Source of the DNA: Bicyclus anynana
Taxonomy: Eukaryota > Arthropoda > Insecta > Lepidoptera > Nymphalidae
Assembly: GCF_947172395.1 (NCBI RefSeq)
Contig: NC_069094.1
Coordinates: 14,622,292-14,686,291 of the forward strand
DNA: 64,000 nucleotides
Reading direction: 5' to 3'
Below are positions 21,824-34,291 of the stretch, piece after piece. The stretch's first letter is position 1. Each line of letters begins with the position of its first letter. The translations under genes and the position numbers were made by a program. The notes beneath the pieces are model-generated. The model had not been told where the DNA came from. It ran no database searches and worked only from the letters and a program-made list of their open reading frames with translations.

Positions 21824-22817
21824 AGTAAGTAAGTAAGTAGAACATACATACATACTTTTTTCCCAGAAAAAAAACATGGTTCCGCGGTTTTTGATTGGAT
21901 TGAACGTCACGCAGACGAAATCGTGGGCGTCCGTGTAAGAAATAAAAAGAAAAAAAATCGGTTGTCTTTAAAGTTGGTTACTGACCGTTTTAACGTGACA
22001 ACGTTATAAGAAAATACTGATACTGTTTAATACCAGAATACTTTATTTCTTGTAAAAAAAGTTGGCAACCCAAGAGCGAGGGTACGACGCATGACGTCAT
22101 ATTTTTTCGGATCGGCCGGCTCCATCGAAATAAAAGACGTTTCAATGTCAAAAAAGCGATTATAGATCGGTGTCGGCCACTGCAAAGGTGCTCACCGAGG
22201 ATGGACTGCACGTTAATACCGCAACATTTGTTACGAAGTGCTGCACCAGTCACTAGTGTCTCTGAAGGAAGCCGGGTATTACGGACCCACTGTGATATTG
22301 CTTATGTAGCTAGACTATGTAATTTTGGTATACTGTGAAAATGGTAGAGCATAGATTTGTCTGAAATAAATATATTTTAAGACTAAATAGATTTTAATTT
22401 GGCACTTTTGGCATTTTTTAGTTTGGCACCCACTTAGATATCATTTCTTTTGTTGGCATAATCGATAACGACACACATCATAAAATTTGGCTCCCATTTT
22501 CATATTTAGGTTTTGATGAGATAAATTTTACTGTATCAAAATTCCGATGTAACTTACAGAAACGATTAGGTAACTTTGCAAGTTAAAAATGTAAAAGCTT
22601 GTTAAAAGAACCCCATAAAATGTTTTTGGAAATCATTTTTACTCGAAGTGGGTTTGAGAGGTCGTCAACTGTCAACTTTCAGGTAGCCATTTAATCTGAG
22701 CACCACAGGAGTGCCGGACTTTTTTTTTGAAAATATATTGTACTAATAGATGCCCGCGACTTCGTTCTCGTGAAAATCAATGTACACTTTAAACGCCTTC
22801 GCCCCTATATAATATTT
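21824..22817. other. No supported feature
   Basis: AT-rich DNA with only chance frames. TAAGTAAGTAAGTAG and ACATACATACATAC short repeats lie at 21820-21860, next to the SINE tail. Confidence 0.4.
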
Positions 22818-23049
22818 GACGACCTCCGTGGCGCAGTGGTATGTGGTGAATTTACAAAACGGAGGTCCTGGGTTCGATCCCCGGCCGGGGCGATTGATAT
22901 TTTCTTAATTTGTCCGATTTAGCGTTCCGGTGCGATGTCGTGTAGAAACCGAAAATAGGTGTGGATTTTGATCCTCCTCCTAACAAGTTAGTCCGCTTCC
23001 ATCTTAGACTGCTTCATCATTTACCACCAGGTGATATTGTAGTCAAGAG
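22818..23049 (+). repeat. SINE family B, copy 3
   Basis: A forward copy with the head GACGACCTCCGTGGCGCAG and an intact B box, GGTTCGATCCC. There is an internal deletion of the mid body. The tail AGGTGATATTGTAGTCAAGA is followed by an A-rich end. Confidence 0.88.
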
Positions 23050-23269
23050 AAAAAATAAAAAAAAATAATAAATAGTTCACTAATCATTTTACAAAAATAT
23101 AACTCAAAACATGAACGATTAAAATAACAATAATGGGTTGTGGCTGTATCATGGACACGGCGGAAATGTTGTGCGTGAATACGTGGTTGGTACAATACTT
23201 ATACATCACTGATATCCCCAGCCAAAGCCCAGGCACGTCAAGTCACGACTGGAGGACAGTTTCGGACGC

Positions 23270-23960
23270 GGCCGGAGGCGTTTTATGTGCATGGGTAAAA
23301 TGGCCAGCCGAAGCCATGGTCGGAGGCCCAATCACAAACCCCCGGCCAAAGGCCGGTGTATAATCAAGTGTGCGGCCGGAGGTCGCACGTCCATGGCCCT
23401 GCGCCGAATCGTGAACGCCCCTCGTTACGTGAGGAACCTGTCTATCGCCAGGGGCCTCCGTATCGAGGACCTAGACTCGGTCATCGTCAACCAGGCGATC
23501 CGAGTCTACGCAAAAACCACTCCCACGAGACATTGTCTTAGAAAGAAGCCAAATGACTCCATCGTGAGATTCCTGTCCAGAGCAATCAGGACATAAACTA
23601 GAAGACAGAAACCGAAGAAGGAAAACAAATTCAAAAACCCTACAAATGGGTAATCCAATGACCGCTCTACAGTAGGAGAGTGCGAGAGAAACCGCACGCA
23701 GGAGGCGTACGCCTCGGACGTGCTTCCCCCCGGACTCATGCGGGTCCGAGAGAAAAGATACGAGACAGGTCGCACGTTTTATGTGCTTGGGTAAAATACC
23801 CAACCGAAGCCACGGTCGGAGGCCCTATCACAAACTTCCGGCCGAAGGCCGGTATGCAATTGAATGCACGGCCTCCGGCCGCACGTTTTGTGTGCGACTA
23901 CTTAACGAGCCCTCCGAAGCACGAGGTTCTTCCCTACCACCAGCTTATGCCGGGGTGAGA
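23270..23960 (+). mobile_element. Non-LTR element fragment with repeated palindromic blocks
   Basis: A forward frame (about 23390-23596) reads ALRRIVNAPRYVRN and RGLRIEDLDSVIVNQAIRV, similar to the region C-terminal of the RT in Jockey/R1-type LINEs, and then stops. A roughly 110-base block flanks it as a direct repeat about 495 bases apart (from about 23283 and 23778). The block includes GTCGGAGGCCC and near-palindromes such as CCGGCCGAAGGCCGG. The GC content is far above the surroundings. I read it as a 5'-truncated LINE with a structured 3' region, clade not settled. Confidence 0.6.
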
Positions 23961-23999
23961 ATTTTCACTAGGAATTAACGTAGGTACGATTTATCATCA

Positions 24000-24185
24000 T
24001 AATCATCATTAACAGCCGATGGACGTCCACTGCTGGTCATAGGCCTCTTGCATTCCTCTTCCTTCCTTCTTCTTCGACTCGACTTCCAAACACAACGGTT
24101 TCGAGCCGCCAGCATCCAGCGATTCCCTGCAACCCACGATGTCTTCGGTCCTCCTAGTGGGATGGTCGGCAAACACTGCGCTTTC
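24000..24185 (-). mobile_element. RTE-type LINE, 3' end fragment 3
   Basis: A reverse-oriented RTE 3' end with an ATCATCATTAACAGCCGATG tail side, ACGTCCACTGCTGG and CGATTCCCTGC. The frame is broken. It matches the 57.6 and 58.4 kb copies. Confidence 0.75.
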
Positions 24186-25372
24186 AGGTGCGGGGTTATT
24201 CTAGCACTTTGGGACCCGAACGTCCATCAACTTCGAAGTTTAAACGTAGGTAAGATTAAGAAGTGATTTATCAACTAAAATAGAAATTGTGCCTTAGGTT
24301 GAAAATCGGTCTCGTTCGAATCTTCAAGCTAACAATTGTGCTAAGGTGCATTTTGTTGCTAAATCATTTTTTTACAGGCAGAACTAAGCAGACAATCTTT
24401 ATCACTTTATGATTTTAAAATGACGGTAGGTACAAATTTTCAAATCTCATCGTATCGGCGATTCGTTTAAAGTGATACAGCGAAACAATCGCGATGAAAT
24501 TGAGGAACAATTTCATATAAGGGTACATTCACACCTGACGTGATGTCAGCGTACTGTAAACAGGCCCCATTTCAATCTAAATGTGTACGAAGAAATAAAC
24601 CGCATTCTTTGGTCACACCGAGTTGGTTCTTTTTATGAAATGAAAAGAGGAAAATCTCCTTTTATCTCTGTCTTCCCTGTTATTTTAATTCAATTAACTC
24701 TCGTACTCGTAGAAAGCGTTGTGCGATTTTATTTGTCATCAGTATCCCTTATGAATCCCCTCCAGAAGTTCATCTTTAAGAGTAAATAGGCTTCTTTACA
24801 AGTGCATTTAATCTAAGGTACCCCTACATTTACCGTCAGATGAGTCGTGAGAAAATAACGCTTGCCCAAAGTTTACGACTGACATTCCGCCAGATGTGGC
24901 GGTCCCTTAAATTACGCGGAAACTGGTCGCGTGCCTCAGCCGAACTATTCAGCCAAATTGCCGTCGCCGACTATATTTCAAAATCACATTATTACCAGCG
25001 GCGCCAGATATGACAAACTTAGCTGCTACATTCCCTGTAGTAATATTTCACCCACGGCCTTATATGGCTCACATACATTATAATATTATGTAGTAAGATT
25101 ACGTTGCATTTCATGAATTTGCGTATTTCGGTACTAGTTCAAATCTAGGATTTGTTTATGGACTAAATTGGCTTTGATTCATTTCGTGAAGATTTTCATC
25201 TACATACCTACAATACATAATGATCACATTAATTAAAACGCTGAAAAGTAATGGTAAATGGGAATAATTACCAGCCTGGAGTTAGTGGACCTCGTTCCTC
25301 AGAGAGCACGTTAAAGATAGGCGTCCACACATCGCATCAAACGGATTTAAAGTATTATATAAGAATTGCGGG
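24186..25372. other. No supported feature
   Basis: No coding or repeat signal that I can defend. Frames of 60-70 codons lack motifs. Confidence 0.4.
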
Positions 25373-25690
25373 ACCCGTGATAGCCCAGTGGATATGACCT
25401 CTGCCTCCGATTCCAGAGGGTGTTTGTTCGAATCCGGTCCGGGGCATGCACCTCCAACTTTTCAGTTGTGTGCATTTTAAGAAATGAAATATCACGTGTA
25501 TCAACGGTGAAGAAAAACATTGTGAGGAAACCTGCATACCAGAAATTTTCTTAACTCTATGCGTGTGTGAAGTCTGCCAATCCGCTTTGGGCCAGCGTGG
25601 TGGACTATTGGCCTGACTCCTCTCATTCTGAGAGGAGACTCGGGCTCAGCAGTGAACCGAATATGGGTTGATAATGACGATGTTGATGAT
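25373..25690 (+). repeat. SINE family A, copy 9
   Basis: A complete forward copy with an ACCCGTGATAGCCCAGTGGA head, a GTTCGAATCCGGTCC B box and a GGGTTGATAATGACGATGTTG tail. Confidence 0.9.
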
Positions 25691-26297
25691 ATATAGAAAG
25701 TCATAAAATGTAACGCGATACGTCTGTGGACGCCTCCTTAAGACTTCGGTCCTGGTTATTATTATTAAATCTGATAGTCGTTTTAGAGTCAAGTATTATC
25801 ATCAAAAGCCTACAAACCTACATATGAGCGTGTCTAGGCTTTGAATGCCTTCTCCTATAAGGAAAGTCTGGCTCGGTAATGGCTGACGATGATAATAATG
25901 CCCTATAGATGTTCAGAAAGGCTTGTACTCATTTATTGGTCTATGGACTGCGCCGTCGTCCCTCGTCAACCGAATGTTTAGAGGACTCATTACAATTACA
26001 ATTTGCGAAGTAAATTATTGTCATTTTAAAAAAACAAAATGTCATTTTAGACATTAACAAGGAACAAGGAAGTTTGGCAAGAACTGACAGCTGTACAATT
26101 AATGGTTGTTATTTTTGCAACGGGACAGTTATTGTACAAAAGAAATTTTTATCCTTATTAAAAGATTAAAGACTTGTTAAAAAAATACAACAAAAATCGC
26201 CGAGAAGAACAGTGGGCTCAGATCGAATTACACTTTTATTTGATGCTTCATTATAGAGAGCACTTCGTTTGGAAATAATTGAATTTACATTTACGAG
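25691..26297 (+). other. Upstream region of the CEP20-like gene
   Basis: No TATA box or other fixed promoter element is evident. The region immediately before the start codon (26166-26297) is open on both strands by chance. A transcription start probably lies here, but its position cannot be set. Confidence 0.35.
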
Positions 26298-29227
26298 ATG
26301 AGCGGAAACCAAACGATTTCGGAAAAGGAGCTTTTGGACGCCATAAAAAACCTTTTGCGAAAGAGCGGCCATCTGAATAAATTTCAGGCGGAGGTACTCA
26401 TGTTTAATTGTAATACACTTATATTTTTGAGAGATTTTTTGTTTGTTTGTTTGTAGCGAATAGGCTACGAAACTAATAGACCGAATTTGAAAATTCTTTC
26501 ATCAATGGAAAGCTACATTATCAACGAGTAACAACGGTTATATTTCATCACCATATTTCCACTGGAAGGGGACTAGGGGGTTTGTTAGTACATGAAAAAA
26601 TTGTAGCACAGCCAAATCTGTAAACTAAGTACTTTTTTTAAGCATGTAAGACCCTAAAAAGCAACTTCATTAAGTAACGTGACTTTTTTAATACTTTACA
26701 AGTTAGCCCTTGACTGCAATCTTACCTGGTGGTAAGTGATGATGCGGGCTGACTTGTTAGGCGTATAGGATAAAAATCCACACCCATTTCGATTTCTACA
26801 CATCGTACCGGAACGCTAAAAAGATGGTCTGCTGATTCAGTCAAGTTTTCACAGACTGGACCAACATCAAGAATGATTCTGTAGTTATTTGATTAGCTTA
26901 AACAGGCCTCAGATTTTGTTTAATTGAACTCTGACGTGAATCGTCAGTGTTAAATTTTTGTCGTAGATTTTTGTGACTGAAAGAAATCTAGGGATTGAGA
27001 AGCATAAATCAAAAAGAAATATAATAATCGGATGAAGTAACGTGTATCAACTAGTTCTTCGGACAAAGTCTTGGTAAAGCGCCGGCGAATCAATTTGATT
27101 GCGCTTACCTAAAAGACTAATTTCGACTTGAGGTAACCTTCTCTTTGACGATGGAAGATCAGAAAATATGTTAATTAAAAATATCGTTTAGCAATCTTGT
27201 TCGAGGTTTTCGCAAAGGCAACTATAAATAAAAGACCTTTCATAAAAGACCTGAAGAAGTTTATTTAGGGTGTCCTTTTTTGCAGAGAAATTGCCAAGGA
27301 CTGTTTTTTCTTATTCTGTTTAATATAGTAGGTTCAAGGGGTTTCAGCCAAGATCATAAAAAAAACAGATAGAAGTAGATTTCTGTGCGGTTCTACACAT
27401 TGCTCCTGACCAATAGTCAAAGTTCTTCATACTAATACAATAGACATAATTATCCTGATTTCGGGAATGGAAATCAGGATAATTATGTCATTTAGATCCT
27501 TATTCTAAATGGAAAATTTGAAATCAATAATTTTAAGGGTTTAATTTTAAAATAATTTTTAATTAGGTCTTCTCTAAGAATAATATATGTGTTATTGTAT
27601 ACTTTAATAAAATAATTCGTGCAATATAGTTTGATTGCACTGAGGTATATCTCGTAAATGATTGAGGTATAGTCCACCACCACCAAAACCACGGCTATCT
27701 GCAAGTTATAAAGCAATATCGTGTATGTGAAAAAAAACCCACAAGTAAACTGAATTCGAAGCGGTAAGTTATAAACAAATTACATGGTCATTAGTACATC
27801 CGACACATCGTACTCTATATTTACTCGCGATAGCTTAAAATATTAATTAATTAATGCAGGAATTGCAACACAAAATTGAAATAAAATGTTCGCTTAAAAA
27901 TATTTCGACGTCGCAGTATATTCTGGTGATTTTCCAGGGATGAGAGAAATTTTAAATTTCGGCAGATAGGTACGGGCGGCTAATTGAATTAAAAGTTTAA
28001 TTTTTTAATCCTCATTTAGGATAGATGAAAGTGTAAGCAAACGTCATGTTTTTCTACTCTACGCTTCAAGTGGAGGGCATGTTTAATTAAAAGAATTCCT
28101 AATTTTAGTGTAAATCTCTCCTTGAAAAAAAAATCAATTTTCCCTAGTAAAAAATTAAAATAATTTTGTTTTTGTTAACAAAAGTATCTTTGCATTTTTT
28201 TTTGTTAAGGTATTTTTCTGTAGGCAGCGTCTTCCATGAAAACCCCTGGCGGCTTGTCTTTCCGACACTCCCAACAGTTATCTTAATATTTTGACCGATT
28301 TACACAAAACCTTGACATATTTTATACCTAAACCTTGCTCATGAATTACTCTAGAAAAGCAAATGAAAATCCGTTTAGCAGTTTCAGGTTTATTGTAAAC
28401 AAATATAATAATTATCGCCGATATGGGCATTATATTTATGTATACATTTATTTCACAGATGCGAGCCAAGGTGATAGAAATTCTTCAAGAAAGACAGGTA
28501 TTACAAGTTTTTTTTACAGTCAACTAACTATGCCTACTATTGCTTTAATTAAAAAAAAATACGATTAAAGCCAATCTTTTTATCTTCTAATAATCCAACT
28601 TGGGTATTGTTGACATGGCTGGCATGACTTGTTCGTACCCTTTCCTAGGGCTTTGGGATGAATCATGTTTCAAGGGTCCATGACCCTCAATTGTCCAATC
28701 ATAAAACGTCGCCCCAGTCACCAGTATACCAGTGTTTTTCAAAGTATGGTCTTGAAGCTATGTGACTGGCAATTTGAAGACAAGAATTCTCTAAAAAAAG
28801 ACAAGAAGACAAGAAGAGAAGAATATTATGCTGAGGAGGAAAATCATAGTGGACTTGGGCCCTTATCTCTCACAAATACTATGAGAATCGATACGTTTTT
28901 GATTTGAATTTTACTCCCTTATTTTAGGCATCACAAAACACCGGTTCCAAAAGTCCCGGTCCACCGAAACCTACCAACGAAGTGTTACTTATCAACGAAC
29001 TGGTGAAAGAGTATCTAGAGTGGAATGGTTACCTGTATACTGCGTCGGTTATGACGTCAGAGGCAGCCATGCCTGAGGAGAAGAAGACCAGGGTAGAGCT
29101 CTGCGCTGAAGTAGGGGTGAAAGATGATGAGAAATCATCAGCTCTGCCGCTACTGTCGAACATTGTAGCCGCGTATACAGAACGTATTAAGAGGAAGATT
29201 AACAAGGTCAAGAAAGATAACCATTGA
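26298..29227 (+). CDS. Cep20: CEP20/FOPNL-like centrosomal LisH protein (3 exons)
   Basis: The coding exons are 26298-26393, 28459-28497 and 28928-29227. Both introns are phase 0 and GT-AG: GAG/gtactc to cacag/ATG, and CAG/gtattac to ttttag/GCA. The 144-residue product starts MSGNQTISEKELLDAI, then FQAEMRAKVIEILQERQ. A LisH segment follows at about residues 64-84 (LLINELVKEYLEWNGYLYTA), and the protein ends in a lysine-rich tail. The helix-linker-LisH order and the LINELVKEYLEW motif match the FGFR1OP N-terminal/CEP20 family, which dimerises at centrosomes, centriolar satellites and ciliary bases. Human CEP20 is 174 residues, so this one is shorter after the LisH. Intron 1 (2065 bases) has collected a Helitron-like fragment, a SINE B and a hairpin. 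Exon joins are inferred from frame and splice sites only. Confidence 0.88.
26440..26585 (+). mobile_element. Helitron-like fragment in intron 1 of the CEP20-like gene
   Basis: GTTTGTTTGTTTGTAGCG, then CATCAATGGAAAGCTACAT, matches the body of the Helitron-like elements at 34292 and 35248. Neither end is clean. Confidence 0.5.
26694..26820 (-). repeat. SINE family B, partial copy 4
   Basis: A reverse-oriented 3' part (TTTACAAGTTAGCCCTTGAC to TCGTACCGGAACGC) lacking the tRNA-like head. It is intronic. Confidence 0.8.
27443..27489. repeat. 19-bp perfect hairpin in intron 1
   Basis: GACATAATTATCCTGATTT at 27443-27461 is an exact inverted match to 27471-27489, with a 9-base loop. It lies inside intron 1 of the CEP20-like gene. 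It could be a relic of a short foldback element. Confidence 0.7.
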
Positions 29228-29945
29228 GAATACTTAAATTGAAAGTTTTCAAGTACCTATACAGGGTGCTCGGGTGTATTTCCCATAACTTTAAGGTGTT
29301 GACAGGTCCACTTATAGGAGCCGAATTGCATAACTAATTTATTTTTAACTAAAAAAAAAAAAATCTTCATACAAAGTAATTCAAATAATTCCGACTATTC
29401 ATGTACATATGCCTTTATTTATCATTGCATTTTATATAAAAAATACATACAGCCGAACGTAGAACTTCCTCCTTTTTGGAAGTCGGTTAATTAAAATACG
29501 TAATTGTTGTCGTGAGAGTGTCGATATCGACGAGATATTGCAACCAACGAGATTTACAATCCACACTTCATTAGTAAACTACTTCATAGTATTTAGGTTT
29601 CAATGAATAAGTTTGGCTAGGTCATAATAAAAGGATGCGATTTATGGGACACAATTTAAGATCTATTTACAAAAGAAATATTTTTTACTCCGAAAATATT
29701 CATTTTAGAACACATGTTCCTCAGACAATTTTGAATAATTTTTCTTAAAGAATATAACTTTAAAATTTTGGAAAATACTCCCGGAGCAGCCTGTATATTT
29801 TTATATGCACTTGTTATATCAATAGGTACATATAAATAAAATCGAAGTGTCTGTCTGCGGGTTCTCAAGTACTTATAGTCATGTAACTGTTAATTGACCG
29901 CTTGGAAATATCATTCTAAGGCTTCGATTTTTAAGAATCCAGGAT
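29228..29945 (+). other. 3' flank of the CEP20-like gene
   Basis: There is no further coding signal. Candidate polyadenylation signals are ATTAAA near 29489 and AATAAA at about 29626-29631. A piece of a dispersed repeat (CTTCCTCCTTTTTGGAAGTC) lies near 29465. Confidence 0.35.
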
Positions 29946-30287
29946 TACGGTCCTGACGATGACATAACGAACGACAATGCTTCCCAGGCAACACGCAAGC
30001 TACACAGCGTCTTCGCCGGCGAAGACGAGGCCCCCGATATCTGACGTCACCCAGACGTGGGCTTTAAAACTCACGATCTCGGCGGCTCCCGGACTGATAC
30101 ACTCAGGCCAAAACGCCCTTCCCGAACGGCCCTCTAAGCCGAGGTCCGAGTCTCAGAGGAGACGCTCTTAGAGAGTCGTTCCGCCCATCTACTCTGCTTC
30201 TGCCTTCGGGCCCCATCATCAAATCCCCTGGTGACCCCGCTGAGCTGCCTTAAGGAGCATATGGCACTTACACACTCAGAAAAAAAA
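29946..30287 (+). mobile_element. Jockey-type element, 3' fragment 2
   Basis: This matches the last part of ORF2 and the 3' UTR of the full-length element (from about 18376): GACGATGACATAACGA, TACACAGCGTCTTCGCC, then CGAGTCTCAGAGGAGACG, ending in 8 A. The flanks carry a near-perfect duplication, GAATCCAGGATT at the left and GAATCCGGGATT at the right. The ORF2 end is frameshifted. This is a dead, severely 5'-truncated insertion. Confidence 0.9.
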
Positions 30288-30650
30288 GGAATCCGGGATT
30301 TCCCATTTATAACGCTTACAATTGAAATAACTAAAATAGAGAGGTCAGAGGAAATAATAACACGAACAAGGATGTCCAGAATAATAAACATTAAGATGAA
30401 AATAAATCTTTATATGTAAGAACTTATTCTCGAATGGTGTCGAGTTTGTTATTCTTGTTACGAATCAACAAAGGTCTTGTTTATTCAATTTTGATACACA
30501 AAGTTGAGAAAACACGTGTAAGCAGCAATGTCTGTGTTGATTTTGAGTTACAAGGATAACGTTTCCCGATTGGGATAATGTATCAGAAGCCTCCCTAGTT
30601 CTTAAGATAATATTAAAAGACTAGCTAAATTCTTAGCTTAGTGTATATCT
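30288..30650. other. No recognisable feature
   Basis: AT-rich DNA without coding or repeat signal. Confidence 0.35.
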
Positions 30651-31146
30651 CATCATCATCATCATTCGTTATTAACCCATATTCGGCTCACTGCTGAGCT
30701 CGAGTCTCCTCCCAGATTGAGAGGGGTTAGGCCAGACCACTACGCTGGCCCAATGCGGATTGGCAGACTTCACACACGCAGAGAATTAAGAAAATTCTCT
30801 GGTATACAGGTTTCCTCACGATGTTTTCCTTCACCGTTTGAGACACGTGATATTTAATTTCTTAAAATGCACAAAACTGAAAAGTTGGAGGTGCATGACC
30901 CGGACGGGATTCGAACCCACACCCTCCGGAATCTGAGGCAGATGTCATATCCACTGGGTTATTCACGGCTCTCTCCACTGGGCTATCACGGGTCTCTATC
31001 ATGATCATCATTATCAACCCATATTCGACTCACTGCTCAGCTCGAATCTCCTCTCAGAATGAGGGGTTAGGCCAATAGTCCACCACGCTGGCCCAATGCG
31101 GATTGGCAGATTTCACACACGCAGAGAATTAAAAAAATTCTCTGGT
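30651..31146 (-). repeat. SINE family A, copies 10 and 11 (adjacent)
   Basis: A complete reverse copy (30651-30971) is followed by an extra head piece (CTCCACTGGGCTATCACGGG) and then, from about 31000, the tail-side half of a second reverse copy ending at TTCTCTGGTTTTG. The two may have arisen by insertion of one copy near another, or by unequal exchange. Confidence 0.85.
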
Positions 31147-33708
31147 TTTGTTTTCAACTATTACTATTAAATATTACTAGATACCTTGTTTTAATTAACG
31201 CGTGGCAGTGTTAACTTGATTGGTTGGCAGCATAAATAATACACAAAACGTGTATTAACGTACAAACGCCTTAATGAAAACCTTTATTAACGCCGCCGCA
31301 GCGGGGCGTCGTCGGCCGATCTTAAAATGAAATATTCCTCCAGATTTATGTACTACACCCGAGCGCGTTACACAATAGATCATAATGTAAAACTAGCTCT
31401 CTGTAATCCTATATCTACCTAGTCTGCTAAATTAATTTTATATACCCAGCACAGAGTAAAGATGATACAGAGCGAGCCTTTACAAGCAGCGTGGTGAAGC
31501 CGGAGAACCCTGTAAAAAAAACAAACGTCACGCGTGTCCTTGACATCCGCATATACAAACTTTTGCATAATTTGTATTTCAAAATTTAACACTAACAAAA
31601 ATTACATAAATTAATATAATAATTACCAATAAATAAATACTCCATCTAATTTCTTTAGTTTATGTAAACAGTTTTTAAAATATTTAAAAACTTATGACGC
31701 CTTTTTTCTTGAATAATATTGAAAATTACTGATGCGACGCTTCTTGTCGTACTGACTCGAGAATGTATTCGTTTTTGAATTTTGTATTTGGAGCGGCTAC
31801 TATGCCGTTGTGTTCCGTACGCTCCATCTGTTTATTATTGATTAATCTGTGCCAGTGATATAGTTATTAAGGTGGCGACTGACGTGATTATGTGCAGAAA
31901 GGAGAAGTCCGAAATTGGACCCACTCTTCAGAACGATACAAATGATAAATGAAAAATGTACTAAAATCTTGTATTTTTTTTTAATCTCAGACAAAATAAT
32001 ATTGGCCATCAGGGAAAATAAGCTAAATAAGGAATTTTTTTTTATTCAAGCTCAAAAACAGTAAGTCGTAGGAAAAAAAGTATTGATACATTTTTGTAGA
32101 TAATTTTGTGATGTACAATTTTACCTAACGTATATTTATGATTAATCTTACCGTTTTGCTGAAAATCGCAAAAAAAATTTTTGACCTTTGACCTGGTATA
32201 AAAAATTTTCCTTACAGGGGAAATATGGGGAACTTTCAAATTTTATTTTTCATCATATTTTAAACAATCTTACTGATTTTCAGCTTGCTGTGAATTTATG
32301 TAACTTTACCCTTATTTTTGGTCTAATTTGGTCTATAATAATGAAAAATTGGTCTCAAATAAGGAAAAGTAATTTTGTTGTGTACCAACCTAGGCGGCCA
32401 AATTTTACATAATCAGCATTTCCCGAACCCCACGTATAAGGGAAAGGTAGGGTATCCACTGAAGTGTAAAAGGGATAACTCGTTATACCTTTGCGAGGTA
32501 AATAATATTGGGTTAGTCTTAGTTATCGAAAAAAATGATTCTATTTCACTTTGTTGTGAGAATCTGATGACAAAAAGTATTGAGTTTTGTTTGTTGCGGA
32601 CTTAGTAGATAAATATCTAATATTATGAACGTGTCATTTTTTATGGATGCTGTACGGATGTTCACGCAAAAACTACTAAATGGATTTGGCTGAAATTTCG
32701 AATGGACTTGGAGAAATGGAATGGAGAAATCATGTTTATGCGAGATTTTTTGTCATCCACACACAATTAATTAAGTAAGTAATCAATTCTCATTATATTT
32801 TTTTAACTGTGGTTTCGTGGTGGCTGTTGATTCAGCTGCAACGAAAATTTGACATAGGTGAATCTAATCACATTTTTTGTCAAGTTTTGTCAGTTAAATC
32901 AGAAAGTGGTCAAATTTCAGTTAAATCGCCGCAAAATTGACAAAGTTTCATACAAACTTTCATCCCCTATTTTATAGGTAGAATTTAGGGGTAGATTTGA
33001 TCAAAATCCTCTCTTAGCGGATCCCTACGTCATAACATCTACCTGCTTGCCAAACAGCCCGATCCGTCCAATGCTTTGGGCTGTGTGTTAAAAGATCACT
33101 ATGCGAGTCAGTCACCTTTAAGTTATATATATTTAGATATCTGACCTATATAAGTAAGACGCAGGTAGTTAAGCGTCTAGCAAAGCTGAGATAAAAGTAG
33201 AAATTCCCGAGTCAACGGCGCAGGTCGTTTGTGAGCCAGATCTTAACCCGGAATCATTGAAAGGCGGCGGCACCGTTTTTTATGCATATTTCACTAACAC
33301 TCCGAGACTTTGGTTTGATTGAAAGCCACAAAGCTTTGCCGGAACCATTTCCCGCCTGCTCGGATAAATTTCAAACTTGTTGGAAAAAGAATATCTAAAC
33401 TTTATAATAAAAAACCGTTTTAACAAGCCTTTATGTGATATTTTTTTTATAAAACTTAATTGTCTTATTGGCCCCGTCGTTATATAGTTTGACTATAGAT
33501 AATTAGGTTTGTTTTCAAATCCGGGGTTCTCTCTCTTCTTCTCTTCTTGGTGGCGTTCTTCATTGCTGAATGTCGTGTCCGCACTGAAGTCTTTCGATGC
33601 GTTGTTTAAAATTCTCCTCCAGATCAGAATGTGTATTGTGGTCCTCAGTAATCCGGGGTTAAACTAACGAAAAATAGCCCCAAAGAGATCCTCTGAAGAA
33701 ATTACTTA
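31147..33708. other. No supported gene
   Basis: AT-rich DNA. A GC-rich spot at 31291-31325 (CGCCGCCGCAGCGGGG) is isolated. A Helitron-body-like piece (AAAAACTACTAAATGGATT) lies near 32668. Frames of 65-76 codons at 32042-32605 lack motifs. Confidence 0.4.
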
Positions 33709-34022
33709 AATCATCATTATCAACCCGTATTCGGCTCACTACTGAGCTCGAATCTCCTCTCCGAATTAGAGGGGTTAGGCCGATAGTTCAAAACGCTGGC
33801 CCAATGAAGATTTGCAGACTTCACATACGCAAAGAATTAAGAAAATTCTCTGGTATGCAGGTTTCCTCACAATGTTTTTCCTTCACCGTTTCAGACACGT
33901 GATATTTAATTTCTTTAAATGCACACAACTGAAAAGTTTGAGGTGCATGCCATGGACCGGATTCGAACCCACACCCTCCGGAATCGGAGGCAGAGGTCAT
34001 ATCCACTGAGCTATCACGGCTA
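33709..34022 (-). repeat. SINE family A, copy 12
   Basis: A nearly complete reverse copy, from ATCATTATCAACCCGTATTC to TCCACTGAGCTATCACGGCT. The reversed B box GGATTCGAACCCACACC is intact. Confidence 0.9.
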
Positions 34023-34291
34023 TATATAAAAAACAAAGTGTTCCGCTGCGTCCGTCTGTTTAACTGTATCAACGTAGATAAACTATTGAATTAGTTTTAA
34101 TGCGGTTTTCAACAATAGATAGAGTTGTTTACGAGGAAGGTTTTGGTATGCAAATCGTTGAAATTTCGTGTAAATGATTGACATATAACCGTAATTGTTG
34201 TGTTTGTAAAAGTCAAGCCGCTTGGGAGCTTTTATCGACAACGCCGACTAATCCCTTTGATAAAATTTTACATAACAAAACTATATGGATA

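Noticed and set aside
22818..22890. tRNA gene
   Set aside because: The A and B boxes are those of SINE family B. A SINE body and A tail follow, and the acceptor stem does not close.
23133..23363. 76-codon plus frame as a host gene
   Set aside because: It overlaps the edge of the GC-rich LINE remnant and has no motif.
26166..26372. Minus-strand 68-codon frame starting MAALSQKV
   Set aside because: It is antisense to exon 1 of the CEP20-like gene, whose sense reading has clear family support.
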